From Saitoella complicata NRRL Y-17804 (taxonomy: Eukaryota; Ascomycota; Saitoellomycetes; Saitoellales; Saitoellaceae), in the NCBI RefSeq assembly GCF_001661265.1, contig NW_017567021.1, positions 180,960 to 244,959 of the forward strand: a stretch of 64,000 nt of DNA, written 5' to 3'. Positions 1-11,195 of the stretch are shown here, in pieces (within the stretch, counting starts at the first letter, position 1; the number at the start of each line of letters is the position of its first letter). Both the position numbers and the translations under genes were made by a program. The notes under the pieces were generated by a model, which did no database searches, was not told where the DNA came from, and worked only from the letters and a program-made list of their open reading frames with translations.

Positions 1-286
1 GAGAGCCAAGCTTTTTAATCAATTGAGCCGTGTCTCCCTTCTCTGATCCGCGGAGTACTCTCACGGCGTTTGAAAATCTCTCTGAGGCATCGAGAACGAT
101 ATCCATGCATATGATTTCCCCACGGTTACAGCTATAGCATCGCGGAAAAACGGCCTCGATGTGTACGGCAGGTGTACCAGCCGTGAAGATGCATATTTCC
201 CGATCTGATAATTTAGGATGCCGAAGAAGGGACGCACCTTGGAATTGGGGACGGTGGTGAAGGGCCCAAGGCTGCGAGTATATCCC
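1..286 (-). CDS. Partial unrecognised protein-coding exon at the left edge
   Basis: On the minus strand one frame is open for 95 codons, from just after a TGA at 289..287 to the edge of the window, with a composition that reads like real protein. A short stretch reads RCYSCNRGEIICMD, with a C-x2-C pair. A CAG that could be a splice acceptor lies at 274..272, so the exon may begin at 271. Upstream exons could lie in the 300-750 region, where other short minus-strand frames occur, but I could not join them. I do not recognise the family, and the gene continues outside the window. Confidence 0.3.
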
Positions 287-907
287 TCATGCCTGCCCCA
301 GCGGCTTCTCCACAGCCACCCAGGTCCTCCCGCAATCCACGAGCGTTCTTAGAGGAGAAACTGGCATCTAGACCTGACCGTTCACTACCGTTGTCTGCCG
401 TGGTCCCTTCTAGTTTGGTGGTCCCTTCATGCAACGCTCTTCTAAAAACGCGCACGGACCGTCCGAGGCGCGCCCCGGTCGACCGGTCAACTGCTGAGCC
501 CTCTTGGATCCTCGAAGCGTCCAAAACCTAGTCGACGCCGAGATCTGACACAGCCCAAAAGATCGTCCAATTTCATGCAAAGCATGGGCAATATGACAAT
601 GTCATCGTGCAGTTGGATTTTCGTAGCGCCTCGGCGGCTGGCAATCATGGTGAGGTCCTGGAAGGGAATAAAAAGGATTGGCACCTCGGCGGGCTGGCGT
701 TCGAGTTTTCGTACGATACGAGCTGATCCGGATCCGCGCATCACCAGCTGAGCTCACGAATACGAACAGTACATACCCGTACTTTCTGTGGTTGTTGTGC
801 CATTAACCTTGTTTGATCTACGCGAACCGAGCGTTAAGGTTTGGTTTCGAGAAGTTCTACTAGGAACGTCGGAGACTTTCTTCCACCACCACACACTGTC
901 ATAACGG
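287..907. other. Stretch without a supported gene
   Basis: Only short overlapping frames on both strands occur here and none resembles a known family. The right part is the presumed promoter of the secreted protein that starts at 908. The left part may hold upstream exons of the partial minus-strand gene at the window edge. Confidence 0.4.
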
Positions 908-1753
908 ATGCGATTCCTTCAATTCGCGATGGCGACTCTGGCTGTCGCAACTGCGACTCAGGCCTATTCAACCTATGACAAGAAGATCCTGTCCGACTCT
1001 CCCGTCCTCTACCTCTGCATGGATCCCGCCAGCTCCTCCACTGTTGATGGCAACTCCACCGAGAAAGACCTGTCGGGTTCGGGTACGGAAGCACTCTACA
1101 ACTGCGACTGTGGGACAATGATGTCAGCACACCTTCCCAACGGCGACAAAGCCGTCAACTTCACCGGCACGCAATATCTCGAAGTTGCATCCTCCCCCAA
1201 CTACTCCATCCCCACCACCGGCGGTCTCACCCTCGAAGCCTGGATCGCGCCCTCGACGTTGCAGTTCGCTGACGATGAGTCGACTGGTTATGTCCACTGG
1301 CTGTCAAAGGGCACGACGCAAGCTCCGGAATGGGTGTTGAGGATCTACTCGTACAACAACACCGAGAACCGTCCAAACCGAATCTCGGCATACGCGTTTA
1401 ATCAAACTGGTGGGTTTGGATCGGGCTCGTACTTCCAGGATGCGGTGACGGTGAACCAATGGATCCACGTTGTCGGCTCCTACAACCAGACCGCGTCGAC
1501 AAAATATCCCCGCGGGTACGTCAAGATTTACAAAAATGGAATCCTCCGCGGTACCACCGGTTTGGATCAATACAACACAGTCCCCTGGTCCGGCACGGAC
1601 CCCCTCCGCGTCGGTACCCGCGACTTCCGCTCATTCTTCGAGGGAGCGATTGGCAAAGTAGCTGTGTACCCTCGAGAACTGGACGCATCGACGATTATGG
1701 GGCACTATGAGGCGATGACGAGTAACGGAACAGCGTACATGTATTCGTATTGA
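908..1753 (+). CDS. Secreted concanavalin A-like (LamG) domain protein
   Basis: A single-exon protein of 281 residues starting at a true ATG. Residues 1-19 form a typical signal peptide with a hydrophobic core and an Ala-x-Ala-like end (ATQA before YST). The rest has the pattern of a LamG/concanavalin A-like jelly-roll: GGLTLEAWIAP near residue 105, then WIHVVGSYN, VKIYKNG and LRVGTRDF, ending in EGAIGKVAVYPREL. These are the strand and turn motifs of Laminin_G_3 proteins. Several N-x-S/T sites (NST, NFT, NYS, NNT, NQT, NGT) suggest N-glycosylation. It probably acts outside the cell or in the wall by binding carbohydrate. No glycosidase catalytic signature was recognised, so an enzymatic role is not claimed. 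Confidence 0.75.
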   Translation: MRFLQFAMATLAVATATQAYSTYDKKILSDSPVLYLCMDPASSSTVDGNSTEKDLSGSGTEALYNCDCGTMMSAHLPNGDKAVNFTGTQYLEVASSPNYSIPTTGGLTLEAWIAPSTLQFADDESTGYVHWLSKGTTQAPEWVLRIYSYNNTENRPNRISAYAFNQTGGFGSGSYFQDAVTVNQWIHVVGSYNQTASTKYPRGYVKIYKNGILRGTTGLDQYNTVPWSGTDPLRVGTRDFRSFFEGAIGKVAVYPRELDASTIMGHYEAMTSNGTAYMYSY

Positions 1754-2120
1754 CTAGTCAATACGGTTCTTGTTGTTAGTCTTGGGATGTTGATGAAGGG
1801 TGAGTTGAAGAGGGATTGGAAGGAGTGGAGTTGACAATTAATGAGGAAGGTACCAAGATATGGTACCTGTATTTACTTAGGATAGATTAGCATACCTTTT
1901 TCCAATAGCATACATCCACAGCTTCTACGTTAATGTCTTTGCACCGATTGCGCAGTCATCGTTCACATACACTTCGCACGCGTGGGATCAAGAAAAACGG
2001 AAAACCAAGTACAAGCACAAAGTCAAATTCCGATGGAGAAAACGCCGGGTATACCTCTACCGAATGTGAAAAAGACCAACACTACATACTAGGATCATTA
2101 CAACTCATCCCCTACCGTCA
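1754..2120. other. Convergent intergenic region
   Basis: Holds the 3' ends of the LamG protein gene (plus) and DUO1 (minus). A short palindrome-like GGTACC..GGTACC pair occurs near 1851-1868. No gene was recognised. Confidence 0.5.
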
Positions 2121-2918
2121 TCACCGCGTGCTTCCCATAGGCTTCCTCAACGTAGACGTACTCGTTCCCCGAACCCGACTCACAGTCCCCGTTCCGCCCC
2201 TCGTACTCGCCGTACCCGTTCCTGTCGCAGCATCCCTCGTACTGCCAATCATGCTCGAACCTCTACCAACCCCACGGCGGATACCACTCGATGTCGAACT
2301 TGTCGTACTCGTCTCCGAGGGCGTGATACGTCCATACCCCGAACTCCGCACAACAGGCTTCGTCGTCCCACGAATCGTCCTTCCACCACGAGTTCCAGTT
2401 CCAGCGGACGACGTGGGTGCCGAATTAGCTGCCGCGGCTCGTGCGACACGTTCCTCCTCCGCCCGTTGTCTCGCTTCCCGTTCACGGACTTCTGCTTCGG
2501 CTCTCGCGCGCTCGGCAGCGATTTGCGCAGCTTGTTCCCGTTCACGGTGTTGTTGCGCATACAGCGTCTCCGCCTCCGCTCTCTCCAAATCTGCACTGGC
2601 GCCCTGCCATCGCGAATCGAGGAGTAATCTTTGCGTGTGGTCTGCTTGCGAGAGTACGCGGATCCACAAGTCGAGGAGACGGTTTGTGGAGTGGACGGTA
2701 TGTGCGACGTGGGTCATGTTGGACTCGGTTGATTGGAGGGAGGAGAGGACGGTTTTGATGGTGTTGTTGAGGGCTCTGACGCCGGCGAGTTCGGCTTGGA
2801 GGTGGGCGTCGCGGGGGGAGATGTCATCTTGGGGGTCCGAGGAGGAGGGGTTGGGGTTGTGGAGTTGAAGGTCGGCGAGACGGAGAGGGATATCGCGTTC
2901 TTCGCGGTCGTAGGACAT
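2121..2918 (-). CDS. DUO1: DASH complex subunit Duo1
   Basis: Kinetochore-microtubule coupling subunit of the fungal DASH/Dam1 ring. The diagnostic core lies at about residues 40-95: RALNNTIKTVLSSLQST, then THVAHTVHSTNRLLDLWIRV, then LSQADHTQRLLLDSRWQGAS. This is the Duo1 family signature. A highly charged coiled coil (about 95-165) and a basic Ser/Thr/Gly-rich tail follow. The longest open frame begins at a TTG at 2939. The first in-frame ATG is at 2918 (MSYDREERDIPL), preceded by AAAA, and gives 265 residues. There are no introns. It is divergent from the gene at 3359. A second DASH subunit candidate lies at 57.3 kb. Confidence 0.85.
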   Translation of the reverse strand: MSYDREERDIPLRLADLQLHNPNPSSSDPQDDISPRDAHLQAELAGVRALNNTIKTVLSSLQSTESNMTHVAHTVHSTNRLLDLWIRVLSQADHTQRLLLDSRWQGASADLERAEAETLYAQQHREREQAAQIAAERARAEAEVREREARQRAEEERVARAAAANSAPTSSAGTGTRGGRTIRGTTKPVVRSSGYGRITPSETSTTSSTSSGIRRGVGRGSSMIGSTRDAATGTGTASTRGGTGTVSRVRGTSTSTLRKPMGSTR

Positions 2919-3358
2919 TTTGGAGTATTCGAAAGTCAATTGAACAAATGCGACCGAGAAAGGTTATGGTGTTTTGACAGGCGCTTCAGTACGGCATGGG
3001 GGTGCAGTGTAAACACTGAGGTTATTCTGAGAAGTAAATCGAGAAAGCATATAAAAATCACCATTGTTTTCAAAAGTTATATCCATAAATCCTACTGTAC
3101 TCCAAGATTGTCGTACAGAGATCACCATAACACGTACCCAATTGAGAAAACAGATGAAGGGGCTGGTCAACGCGCTCAACCGCGTCCTTCAGCAAACTAC
3201 TGCACAGAACAGCGAACCTCCATCCAAACACCTTATACCCTTTGACGAATACCGAGCAGGCTCATCGTTCGTCAATTACTTCCTCTTTTCACGACTTCTA
3301 CGGCGCTACACTGCGTTTTCCAACGATACCAATACCCGCACCACGAAGAACGATTGAG
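2919..3358. promoter_or_regulatory. Divergent promoter region between DUO1 and the 3359 gene
   Basis: A 440-bp divergent intergenic stretch that is AT-richer than its neighbours, with a TATA-like ataaaaatc near 3051. No binding site could be assigned. Confidence 0.4.
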
Positions 3359-4144
3359 ATGACTGCATCACCCTCAACCCCACCCTCTCGATTCCTCCGC
3401 AGCACAGGCGCTCATTCACCTCCTCCAACACCTCTCCACGGAGCACGGTATGATCCGGACACACACATCACTCGCCGGCCTACACCTCGGCCTACCTGCT
3501 CTGGCACTGCGTCAAGAAGAGGAGCACAGGCACAGATAAAGGAGATGGAGCAGCAAGTACGACCAGTACCCCAAGGCCTCGCAACACCAATGAAAACACC
3601 CGCAAGAAAGCGCATGAATGCGCTGGATACTGTGGGTGGTCGTACGAGCCGAGTTCTCTTTCCCGTCCCAGAGGCACCTGTGGGTGATATCGATATCTTC
3701 ACCGACTCCCGAGATCGTGTACCAACCCTCGACAGCGATCCCTCAAATCCATTCAATGCATCACCGATGCCCTCGTCGCCCTCAGCAAATACCCGGTCAA
3801 AGTCAAGAAGACCGGTGCCAGGTGCGCCGAGCGAGGATGGCATGGTCTACGTCTTCCGCGGCAAAAAAGTCGTCCGTAAGGCACCAACGACACCCTCTTT
3901 CGCCGACGATCTCGAACCCACCCGACTCTTCGCTCCACCTCCGGCCGCAGAAAGGCCGATCTCGAGTGGAAGCGCAATGGACCTCGACGAGCCCGATCTC
4001 GTCCCAGCCACGCCTGCACGAAGAGTCGAGAAGAAGAGAAAAGTGGAATTCGAGCCCATTACGCCCATTACGGGACATAGGTCGCGTGTTATGCAGGGTG
4101 AGGTGGAGGGTGAGGGTGTGAGGAAGAGGTTGAGGTTTGCTTAA
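3359..4144 (+). CDS. Conserved fungal protein, likely nuclear and CDK-phosphorylated; function unknown
   Basis: The open frame runs back to a TTG at 3242, but the first in-frame ATG is at 3359 and gives the family-like start MTASPSTPPSRFLRSTG (261 residues). The protein is rich in Ser/Pro and Thr/Pro sites. Ordered motifs are a basic TPMKTPARKR near 80, RVLFPVPE near 100, DIDIFTDSRDRVP near 112, NPFNASPMPSS, MVYVFRGKKVVRK near 165, and a C-terminal basic patch RRVEKKRKVEF. I recognise the TDSRDRVP and YVFRGKKV blocks as recurring in a conserved ascomycete family without a secure function. A Whi5-like cell-cycle repressor role is possible but unproven. Confidence 0.6.
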   Translation: MTASPSTPPSRFLRSTGAHSPPPTPLHGARYDPDTHITRRPTPRPTCSGTASRRGAQAQIKEMEQQVRPVPQGLATPMKTPARKRMNALDTVGGRTSRVLFPVPEAPVGDIDIFTDSRDRVPTLDSDPSNPFNASPMPSSPSANTRSKSRRPVPGAPSEDGMVYVFRGKKVVRKAPTTPSFADDLEPTRLFAPPPAAERPISSGSAMDLDEPDLVPATPARRVEKKRKVEFEPITPITGHRSRVMQGEVEGEGVRKRLRFA

Positions 4145-4557
4145 GCTTCATGACGCTCGCTTGGGACTTTCTTTCTCTTCGTTGGGGGGGTTGCTGGCGA
4201 CTTCCCTCCACGCTTTCTTCAGGACTTTTTCTTTTAGACGCCTTTTATTCCAGTATCGGTTACAGCAAGGATTTGGTAGGATAGGTTTTTTGTGCGTTAC
4301 ATTACTAGCGGAGGCAGTATGGAAGGTAGGAAAAGTGGGACGAGCCTACCATTAGGATAGCCAATTGAAAGATGTCATATCTTTTACCATGCCATGTCAA
4401 GTCCTCCTCATTTGATTATGATTGGCCATTCGTACAGGGGTGTACGTAGACGTACGGACAACTCGTGGTTCAGATGATGCAAATTTTTGATTACGATCTC
4501 CTGCCAACGAACGTATGCTGCTTCGCCTATACCACCACTAAATCACCCGAGCCCCAT
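4145..4557. other. Convergent intergenic region
   Basis: Contains the 3' ends of the gene at 3359 and of the ABC-ataxin-10 gene. Nothing else was recognised. Confidence 0.5.
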
Positions 4558-7500
4558 TCAACGTCCCTTTCCTCCCCTCTTCTTCTTCTTGTTCTTCTTC
4601 TTCTTCGAAGACGTAGGACTCAACACCTCCGCTCCTGCCTCATCCTGACCCTGCTCCTCACCTTCACCTTGGGCAGTCTCCTCACTCGCAGGTTCCCCAC
4701 TCGACAAGCCCGACGATGCGAAAGCCGCCGCACTCGGCGGTCCGCTAAGCAACGGCTCAGTCTCAGTCGACGTCGGTTCCTCTTCCACCTCCACTGGCTC
4801 CGCTTCCGTCTTGGCCACCGCCAGCTTAACTTTCCCGTCCAAAATGACGGGCGTGATCCCCGTGCCCTCAAGAGCCTCGCTCGGCAACGTCTTGATGGCC
4901 TCCATCTCTGCAACCAGCGCTTGGTTGTCTGCATTGTCCTCCAACAAGTTCCTCACACAGAAAACTGCATGTTCGCGAAGATAGGGGTTGTCGTCGTCCA
5001 CATTACATTGACTCAGAATCAACTCAACTCCATGAAGGCGACGAATCTCATCCTGTACAGATTGTGACCGGTAACAGAGTGTACCAAGTAACTTCACTGC
5101 ATCACGCTTGACAAATGCAAATGCTTTCATTGAGTCGGCTTCAGCGGTAGGGTCATATGGCGATGAGGAGACACTGCCTGAAGACTTGATTGTCCGGCAC
5201 GGAACATAAGTGTTAGCAGCACCAAGCAAAGCGATGGTAGTCTCAAGTACCCCATTCTTCAAGAGTGTCTCCTTTGCGGATGTGTCAGAGCATAAGTGCG
5301 TCAACGTTTGCAACAATAGAACAACACCAGTCCAAACTGATGTCGCATCTGTTACATCCATCTTCTCGTTTGATGTGTTTGTTGACTGATCGTTATTCAG
5401 TGCCTTCATGAGGAATGAGGATCGGTCTGCAACGGCCTTGAAAACCTTCACCAAGGACTTCGGGAACTGAGGTTGTTGCGTCAAGTCAATCTGCTCTGAA
5501 TCCAACATTGCATCCACGATCTTCAAGATATTGAGCTGCGGATCTGACAAGACATAATGGTCACTCTTGGCAACAGCGTAGAGCTCCTCAAATCCACCAT
5601 TCTTGATGACTGATGCAATGATGTAATATGTAAGCTCAAAAGCTTCTGGTTGAGATTCCTCAAATGAATCGTCGGCAATCATGGAAAGCTGGCGCAGGAG
5701 TGCCTTCCCAGAAGAAGTATTGAGCAACGTGTCTCGCAATGATGCCTTCTCTGAAATGCAGTTCCAGGTGAAGAAAAGCAAGGGCAGAATAGCCTGTTTT
5801 GAGGAGAACGCAAATAGAGAATTCATGAACTTTTCATCAGCATAAGCAACCCAATTCATCCACACTCGCTCCTTCTGCTGAGTATTGCCTGCAATCATGT
5901 TTGAAAGGACTTGCAGGGATGTTGTAATGAGATTTGACAAAGCTGCATTATCCGCATTTGCCAAACAGGCTTGTAAGACACTCTCAACAGTTTTGTCAAG
6001 GTTGGCATTACCAGCATTGTCCTGGGCTTGTTGACCAGCGGCAAGGAGATTTCTTGCAAAAGTCAAAAAGTTCTTGATGGTCTCTGATGACTCCTGTCCT
6101 GAGGTGATGCTGGTACCTTGCACAACAGCGACGAGGTTACTCCACACCATTGGTTCCTCACCCAGAAGCTCCCTCAGATTCGCATTTGATTGTGTTTCAA
6201 AAACAATCTGCTTCAAACTTTCAAGGGACTCGGTTGACGACCCATGCTGGAGGCTTCTGAGTAGACTGACCGTACGCGAAGGCTCGGTCTCCTCCGCCTG
6301 CTCCGGTTGCGTCTGCGCATCCTTGACATCGGCTTCAACCCCAGCCCTTTCCGGAACAGGTACAACCGGAACGACCGGCGCTCCAGGCAACGCGGCCGCC
6401 TCCCCCGCCGGTCCCTCTTCCCCGCCCACATCCTCCGTCTCAATCGGAGCGGGAGCCTCGGGCTCAGAATCCTCCTCGTGAGCCGCATCGAGGTCCTTGG
6501 GATCGGCGACGGCGCCGTCCTCGGTGAGAGTTAGACCTGCTTGCTCCAAAACTGCGGCAGCGTTTCCCGCGGGAGAAGCCGGGTTGGCATCGGCTTCCTC
6601 AGCGACAGGTTGCGGTACTGATGTGGGTTCAATATCGGTGAGCTGAATGAACGGCCGTGGTTGCTCGGATGAAGTCTCAGCCTCGACCGGGGCCTTGACG
6701 CTCTCGGCCGCCTTCACAGCCGGCGTCCCACTTCCACTCCCTTCGCCGCTCCCCTCCCCCGCATCCTCCAACAAACCCCTCTCCGCCTCATCAACCTTCT
6801 CATCTGCCTTCCTCGCCCTCTCCTTCTCCGCCCGAATCTGCTTCTCCCACATACTCCTATATGTCCCATTCCCATGCAAAATCAGCTCATCGTGACCCCC
6901 AGCCTCAACTAACCGCCCATTCTGCAACACCAAGATCTTGTCCGCATCGGTGATGGTGGAGAGACGGTGAGCAATAGTGAAAGTTGTACGGCCTTGACGG
7001 AGAGTAGCGAGAGCTGATTGTATTTCTCGTTCGGTGGTGGTGTCCAGGGCTGAAGTAGCCTCATCGAGGAGGATGATCTTCGCGTCTTTGAGGATTGCAC
7101 GAGCGATTGCTACACGCTGTTTTTCACCGCCAGATAGGCGAAGCCCACGGTCACCGACCTTCGTCTCGTACTTATCCGGGAAACTCAGAATCCTCTCATG
7201 GATCTGTGCCGCCCTCGCAGCCTCATAAACCTCTTCCTCCGTCGCCTCGGGCTTCGCGTAACGGACGTTGTACATGATACTCTCATTGAACAGCACGCAA
7301 TCTTGGGGGACGACAGCGATGTGCTTCCTCAACGAGTTCAGAGTGACATCACGGATATCCTGACCATCGATCGTGATGGATCCAGAGTCGACATCATAGG
7401 AGCGGAAAAGTAAACGAAGGATGGTGGACTTGCCGCCCCCTGATTCACCAACAAGAGCAATAGTCTCACCAGCCCTCGCCTGGAAATTTAACCCAATCAA

Positions 7501-9317
7501 CGCAGCCTTACGCTTGTCATACGCGAAATGGACATTGTCGAACACAATTTCACCGCCCTCATTCAGTTCGAGGTCATGCGCATCGGGCGAATCAACAACC
7601 GTCGGCTTTTGATTGAACAACTCAAGCATACGCTCCGCATCGACCAAATTCTGCTGAATAGAGCGATAGTACATACCGAAGAAGTTGAGCGGTTGTTGGA
7701 GTTGAACGAGATACGTCAAGACAGTGACGAAATCACCAACAGTATCCTTACCCTGGCTCACGCGGTACGCAGAAAGCAGACAAGAAGCCAGGATACCGAG
7801 CGTAAAGATCAATCCCTGCGTTACGTTGAGCGCGTTGAGGGAAGACATGACCGTGTACTCCGATTTCTGCACGGTCCTGATCGCCTCCCTAAACCTGTCA
7901 AACTCGAAGTCCTCTGCGTTGAAATACTTCACAGTCTCGTAGTTCGACACAGAATCAGTCTTGATCGCAGCAGCCGCCCGACTCTTCGTGACCATGTCCC
8001 TCCTAACAGCCGTCCTCCATTCCGTGATCTTGACTGTAAAGTAAAGATAGGAGACAGTAACGCACGCCACAACAAATGACTGATACGCGTCGAACTTGAC
8101 AGAGAAATACGCAATTGCAATCAACAAGTCCACAATCGTCGGCGCAATCTGGAACAAGACCTGCTCCAACACTGAGTTGATCGATGTTCCATTCGAGAGT
8201 GCCTGCAATACCTCCCCAATCTTTTTCGACAAATGAAAGTCCAAGGACAAGGACATAACATGCTCATACGAACTCGTCGATAACGAACGGTAGGTATACT
8301 GATACACCGGAATCCAAATAACACTTCGCACCGCGCCCAACACTCCCATATTCCCCTGCAAAAATCGGAACAACACATACATCAAGACGGAGGTCCACAT
8401 CCCCTTTCCATGATTTTCCTCACTGAGCTCATCGGTGACGATACCGAGTTGACGAGGCACGAGGACGTTGACCCAGCGTTGCAGAAGGAGGAGGATGAAT
8501 GAGACAATGACGATGAGTTGGAGTTTGACGTCATTGCGGGGCCAGAGGTAGGGAAGGAGGACAGAGAAGGATTTGACGTAGGCCCACCATCCCTCCTTCT
8601 GCTTCGTCTTCTCGGCCGCAGTCTCGGGCTTCTTGGCGTTTCCGTTCTGCGAGGGCGTTGAGGTTCCAGAGGGGGTCGCGCCGTATGTGCGGGTACCATT
8701 GCTCGCTGCATCCCCGAGGAGTGGCTCCTCTGCACTATCTTCAGAAGGACCCACCCTCGAACGCAAAAGTGCCCACAGAGACCCACACAAGATGATACAC
8801 ACGATCCTGAAAACGCTGATTCCCCACCACGCACCCCTCCACAAATTCCTCTTCGGCAACGGCTCGTATAACACGATCACCGCCTCACTCGCAACAATCA
8901 ACAGATAACTTCCCCAGACCGCGGGGCGGAGTTGATCTGTTCCGCGGGACGCAGCGGCAAGGAGAGAGAGCGTGAGCATACCGCTGATGAATGTGAGAGA
9001 GATGACGTAGATTACTGTTGACTGGGTTGTCCACCATCCCTTTTTGATGAGAGCTCGTGCGATAACGAGACCGGCGTTTGCGACGTAGGAGAGGGGGATG
9101 AGGAGGGAGAAGACCGTGAGCCATCGCAATAATGTCGAAGGCTTGGGCGATGCTGTCCCTTTCTGTGGAAATGCTGATGCGAGGGAGTAAAAGATCAGAA
9201 GTACCGGTGGGACGCTGAAGTGCACTTTGAACAACCCGTAAGTCAGAATGCACGGGGAGAACGAGGGAAAGAGAACGCACGCGTATCAATAACACTGTTC
9301 GTCGAGTGTGAATCCAT
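4558..9317 (-). CDS. hmt1: Fusion protein: HMT1-type ABC half-transporter plus ataxin-10 domain
   Basis: One minus-strand frame is open from 9234 to 4558. It has no in-frame ATG near its start, so I infer a first exon 9317-9281 (MDSHSTNSVIDT) joined over a 56-nt intron (9280-9225, GTGCGT donor, CTGAC branch, AAAG acceptor) to exon 2 at 9224. The protein is about 1567 residues. In order it has an N-terminal TMD0 (about 1-180), an ABC exporter membrane domain (about 220-520) and a nucleotide-binding domain (about 560-800) with GESGGGKST, LSGGEKQR, IILLDEATSALD and IAHRLST. This is the fungal HMT1/ABCB6-type vacuolar phytochelatin or heavy-metal transporter. An acidic, Ala/Pro/Glu-rich linker of about 200 residues follows. 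Then comes an ataxin-10 (Ctr86-like) armadillo-type region ending in FVKRDAVKLLGTLCYRS and LREHAVFCVRNLLEDN, and a Lys-rich tail KKKKNKKKKRGGKGR. No methionine lies between the end of the ABC domain and the start of the ataxin-10 region. Confidence 0.8.
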
Positions 9318-9663
9318 TGCTGGATCTACAACAGCTGCTGCCGGGTACCAGTGATGAGATGAGTTCGTCGGACTTTATTTCTCGGGAAATGTCGCCGAGG
9401 ACTCGTACGACGTCAGGTGCTGCAGCTGGCCGTGCGCGACGTTCAGGCGTGAGGTGACTTGAAGTACCAGGAAACCTCCCTTGGTCAAAGGATAGGAGGA
9501 AGGGAAGTATTGTCACTTGTCGCCGAATTCAAGCTCTACCAAAATTGTCCCCGTCTCAGAGCACCTCACTTTACCTCCTGCAGAACACCGCACCTCTGGC
9601 ACCCGCGCATCTCGAATCCAAAAATCGATGACCTCGAGAATCCTTACAAGAGCAATCCCAAAA
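9318..9663. promoter_or_regulatory. Divergent promoter between the ABC-ataxin-10 gene and HOM6
   Basis: A 346-bp shared upstream region. No Gcn4-type TGACTC site was seen, which would have been expected for an amino-acid biosynthetic gene. Confidence 0.4.
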
Positions 9664-10803
9664 ATGTCCAAGGTCAACCTCGCTATTGTCGGTACGCTAC
9701 TTCTCCTCTCTCCCAAATGCTCCTACTAACTGGATCACTCAGGTGCCGGTCTCGTCGGCGGAGACTTCATCGACCAAGTCGCATCCTACAACACCCGCAA
9801 CCCCTCCACCCCCCTCAACGTCATCTCCATCTCCAAATCACGCACGGCGCTTCTCTCCCAGGACTTCGCTCCCATCTCTCTCACCAACTGGCGCGACGCA
9901 CTCGCTTCCGCAACCACCGCCGCTCCCTCCCCCGCCGAGTTGGCTCAATGGTTGTCCACTTCCCCTCTTCCCGTGATCTTGGTGGATAACACCTCGTCCC
10001 CCGACATGGCTGATGCCTACCCCCTCTTTGCATCAAAGAAGATCCACATCGCAACCCCGAACAAGAAGGCATTCTCCTCCTCCAACGAGCTCTTCCAGAA
10101 GATCCAGGCTGCGGCCAAGGAGAGCGGTGCCTTGATCTACCACGAAGCCTCCGTCGGTGCTGGATTACCCGTCATCTCCACCCTCAACGACCTCGTTGCA
10201 ACCGGCGACCGCGTCACCAAGATCGAGGGAATCTTCAGCGGGACTCTGAGTTATATCTTCAACGAGTGGTCACCCTCCGCGGGGCCCGGGACCGCTGCGT
10301 TCTCGGATGTTGTTAGGGTTGCGAAGGAGAAGGGGTATACTGAGCCCGACCCGCGCGATGATTTGAACGGTCTTGATGTTGCGCGTAAGCTCACCATCCT
10401 CGCTCGTTTGTCTGGATTGGAGATCGAGTCCCCCACCTCGTTCCCCGTCCACTCCCTCATCCCCTCCGCCCTCGAATCCGCCACTTCCGGCGATGAGTTC
10501 CTCGCTGGTCTCCCCGCGCACGACTCCGAGATCGCACAACTCCGCACCGACGCCGAGTCTAAGGGCCAAGTTATCCGATTTGTCGGATCTATCGACGTCG
10601 CCTCCAAATCTGTCGCTGTCAAGTTGGCGGCATTCGAGAAGAGCCACCCCTTTGCGTCATTGAAGGGCAGTGATAACATTATCTCGTTCTATACCGAGAG
10701 ATATGGTGCTAGTCCGTTGATTGTGCAGGGTGCAGGTGCTGGAGCGGCGGTCACTGCTATGGGTGTTTTGGCGGATTGTTTGAAGATTGCTGGAAGGGTG
10801 TAA
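9664..10803 (+). CDS. HOM6: Homoserine dehydrogenase
   Basis: Converts aspartate semialdehyde to homoserine with NAD(P)H, the branch step to threonine and methionine, in the cytosol. Exon 1 (9664-9691) starts MSKVNLAIVG. A 51-nt intron (9692-9742, GTACGC donor, TACTAAC branch, CAG acceptor) splits the nucleotide-binding glycine loop, and exon 2 (9743-10803) continues AGLVGGDFIDQV. The product is 362 residues, the usual length for fungal Hom6. Recognised motifs are VDNTSS, ATPNKKAFSS, the YHEASVGAGLPVIS substrate loop, GIFSGTLSYIFNEW, EPDPRDDLNGLDVARKL and the C-terminal VQGAGAGAAVTAMGVLAD. A 12-residue upstream in-frame extension from another ATG exists, but the chosen start matches the family. 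Confidence 0.92.
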
Positions 10804-11195
10804 GTTACGTCTACGATATCGTGTACGAAGTATGGCTAGAGCATACAAAATTTGAAGGAACTGGACATCTTTACAGAATTTCCTACGTAAGTTTACCCGC
10901 TTTGGCCATCGGTAAGTAAGCAGCGTCCAGGTCTCGGCTTGCAGCACGTACTGTACGGCGGCGGAGATGCACGACGATGCACCCGCAATTATATTGCAGA
11001 TTGTCAACGTTACACCCCAACACCCATCTGGAGGTGCTCAATCCGGGTTGTGTATACGTTACCGTTCATCCTGTCCGTTTCGCCGATACCCTCGACACCA
11101 ACTCCGGCCTTAAACGGCCTTCCTCCCGGCTCTGCACCGCCTGATCCTCGTTTATTTCCGACACGCACTCGGCGACTTTTCGTAAAGTCCAAAGG
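10804..11195. other. Intergenic region between HOM6 and the Zn2Cys6 gene
   Basis: Downstream of HOM6 and upstream of the Zn2Cys6 regulator, 392 bp. No gene or distinctive site was recognised. Confidence 0.4.

Noticed and set aside
1933-2868. Plus-strand open frame of 311 codons
   Set aside because: It is antisense to DUO1, Arg/Ser-rich without motifs, and explained by codon use of the minus-strand gene.
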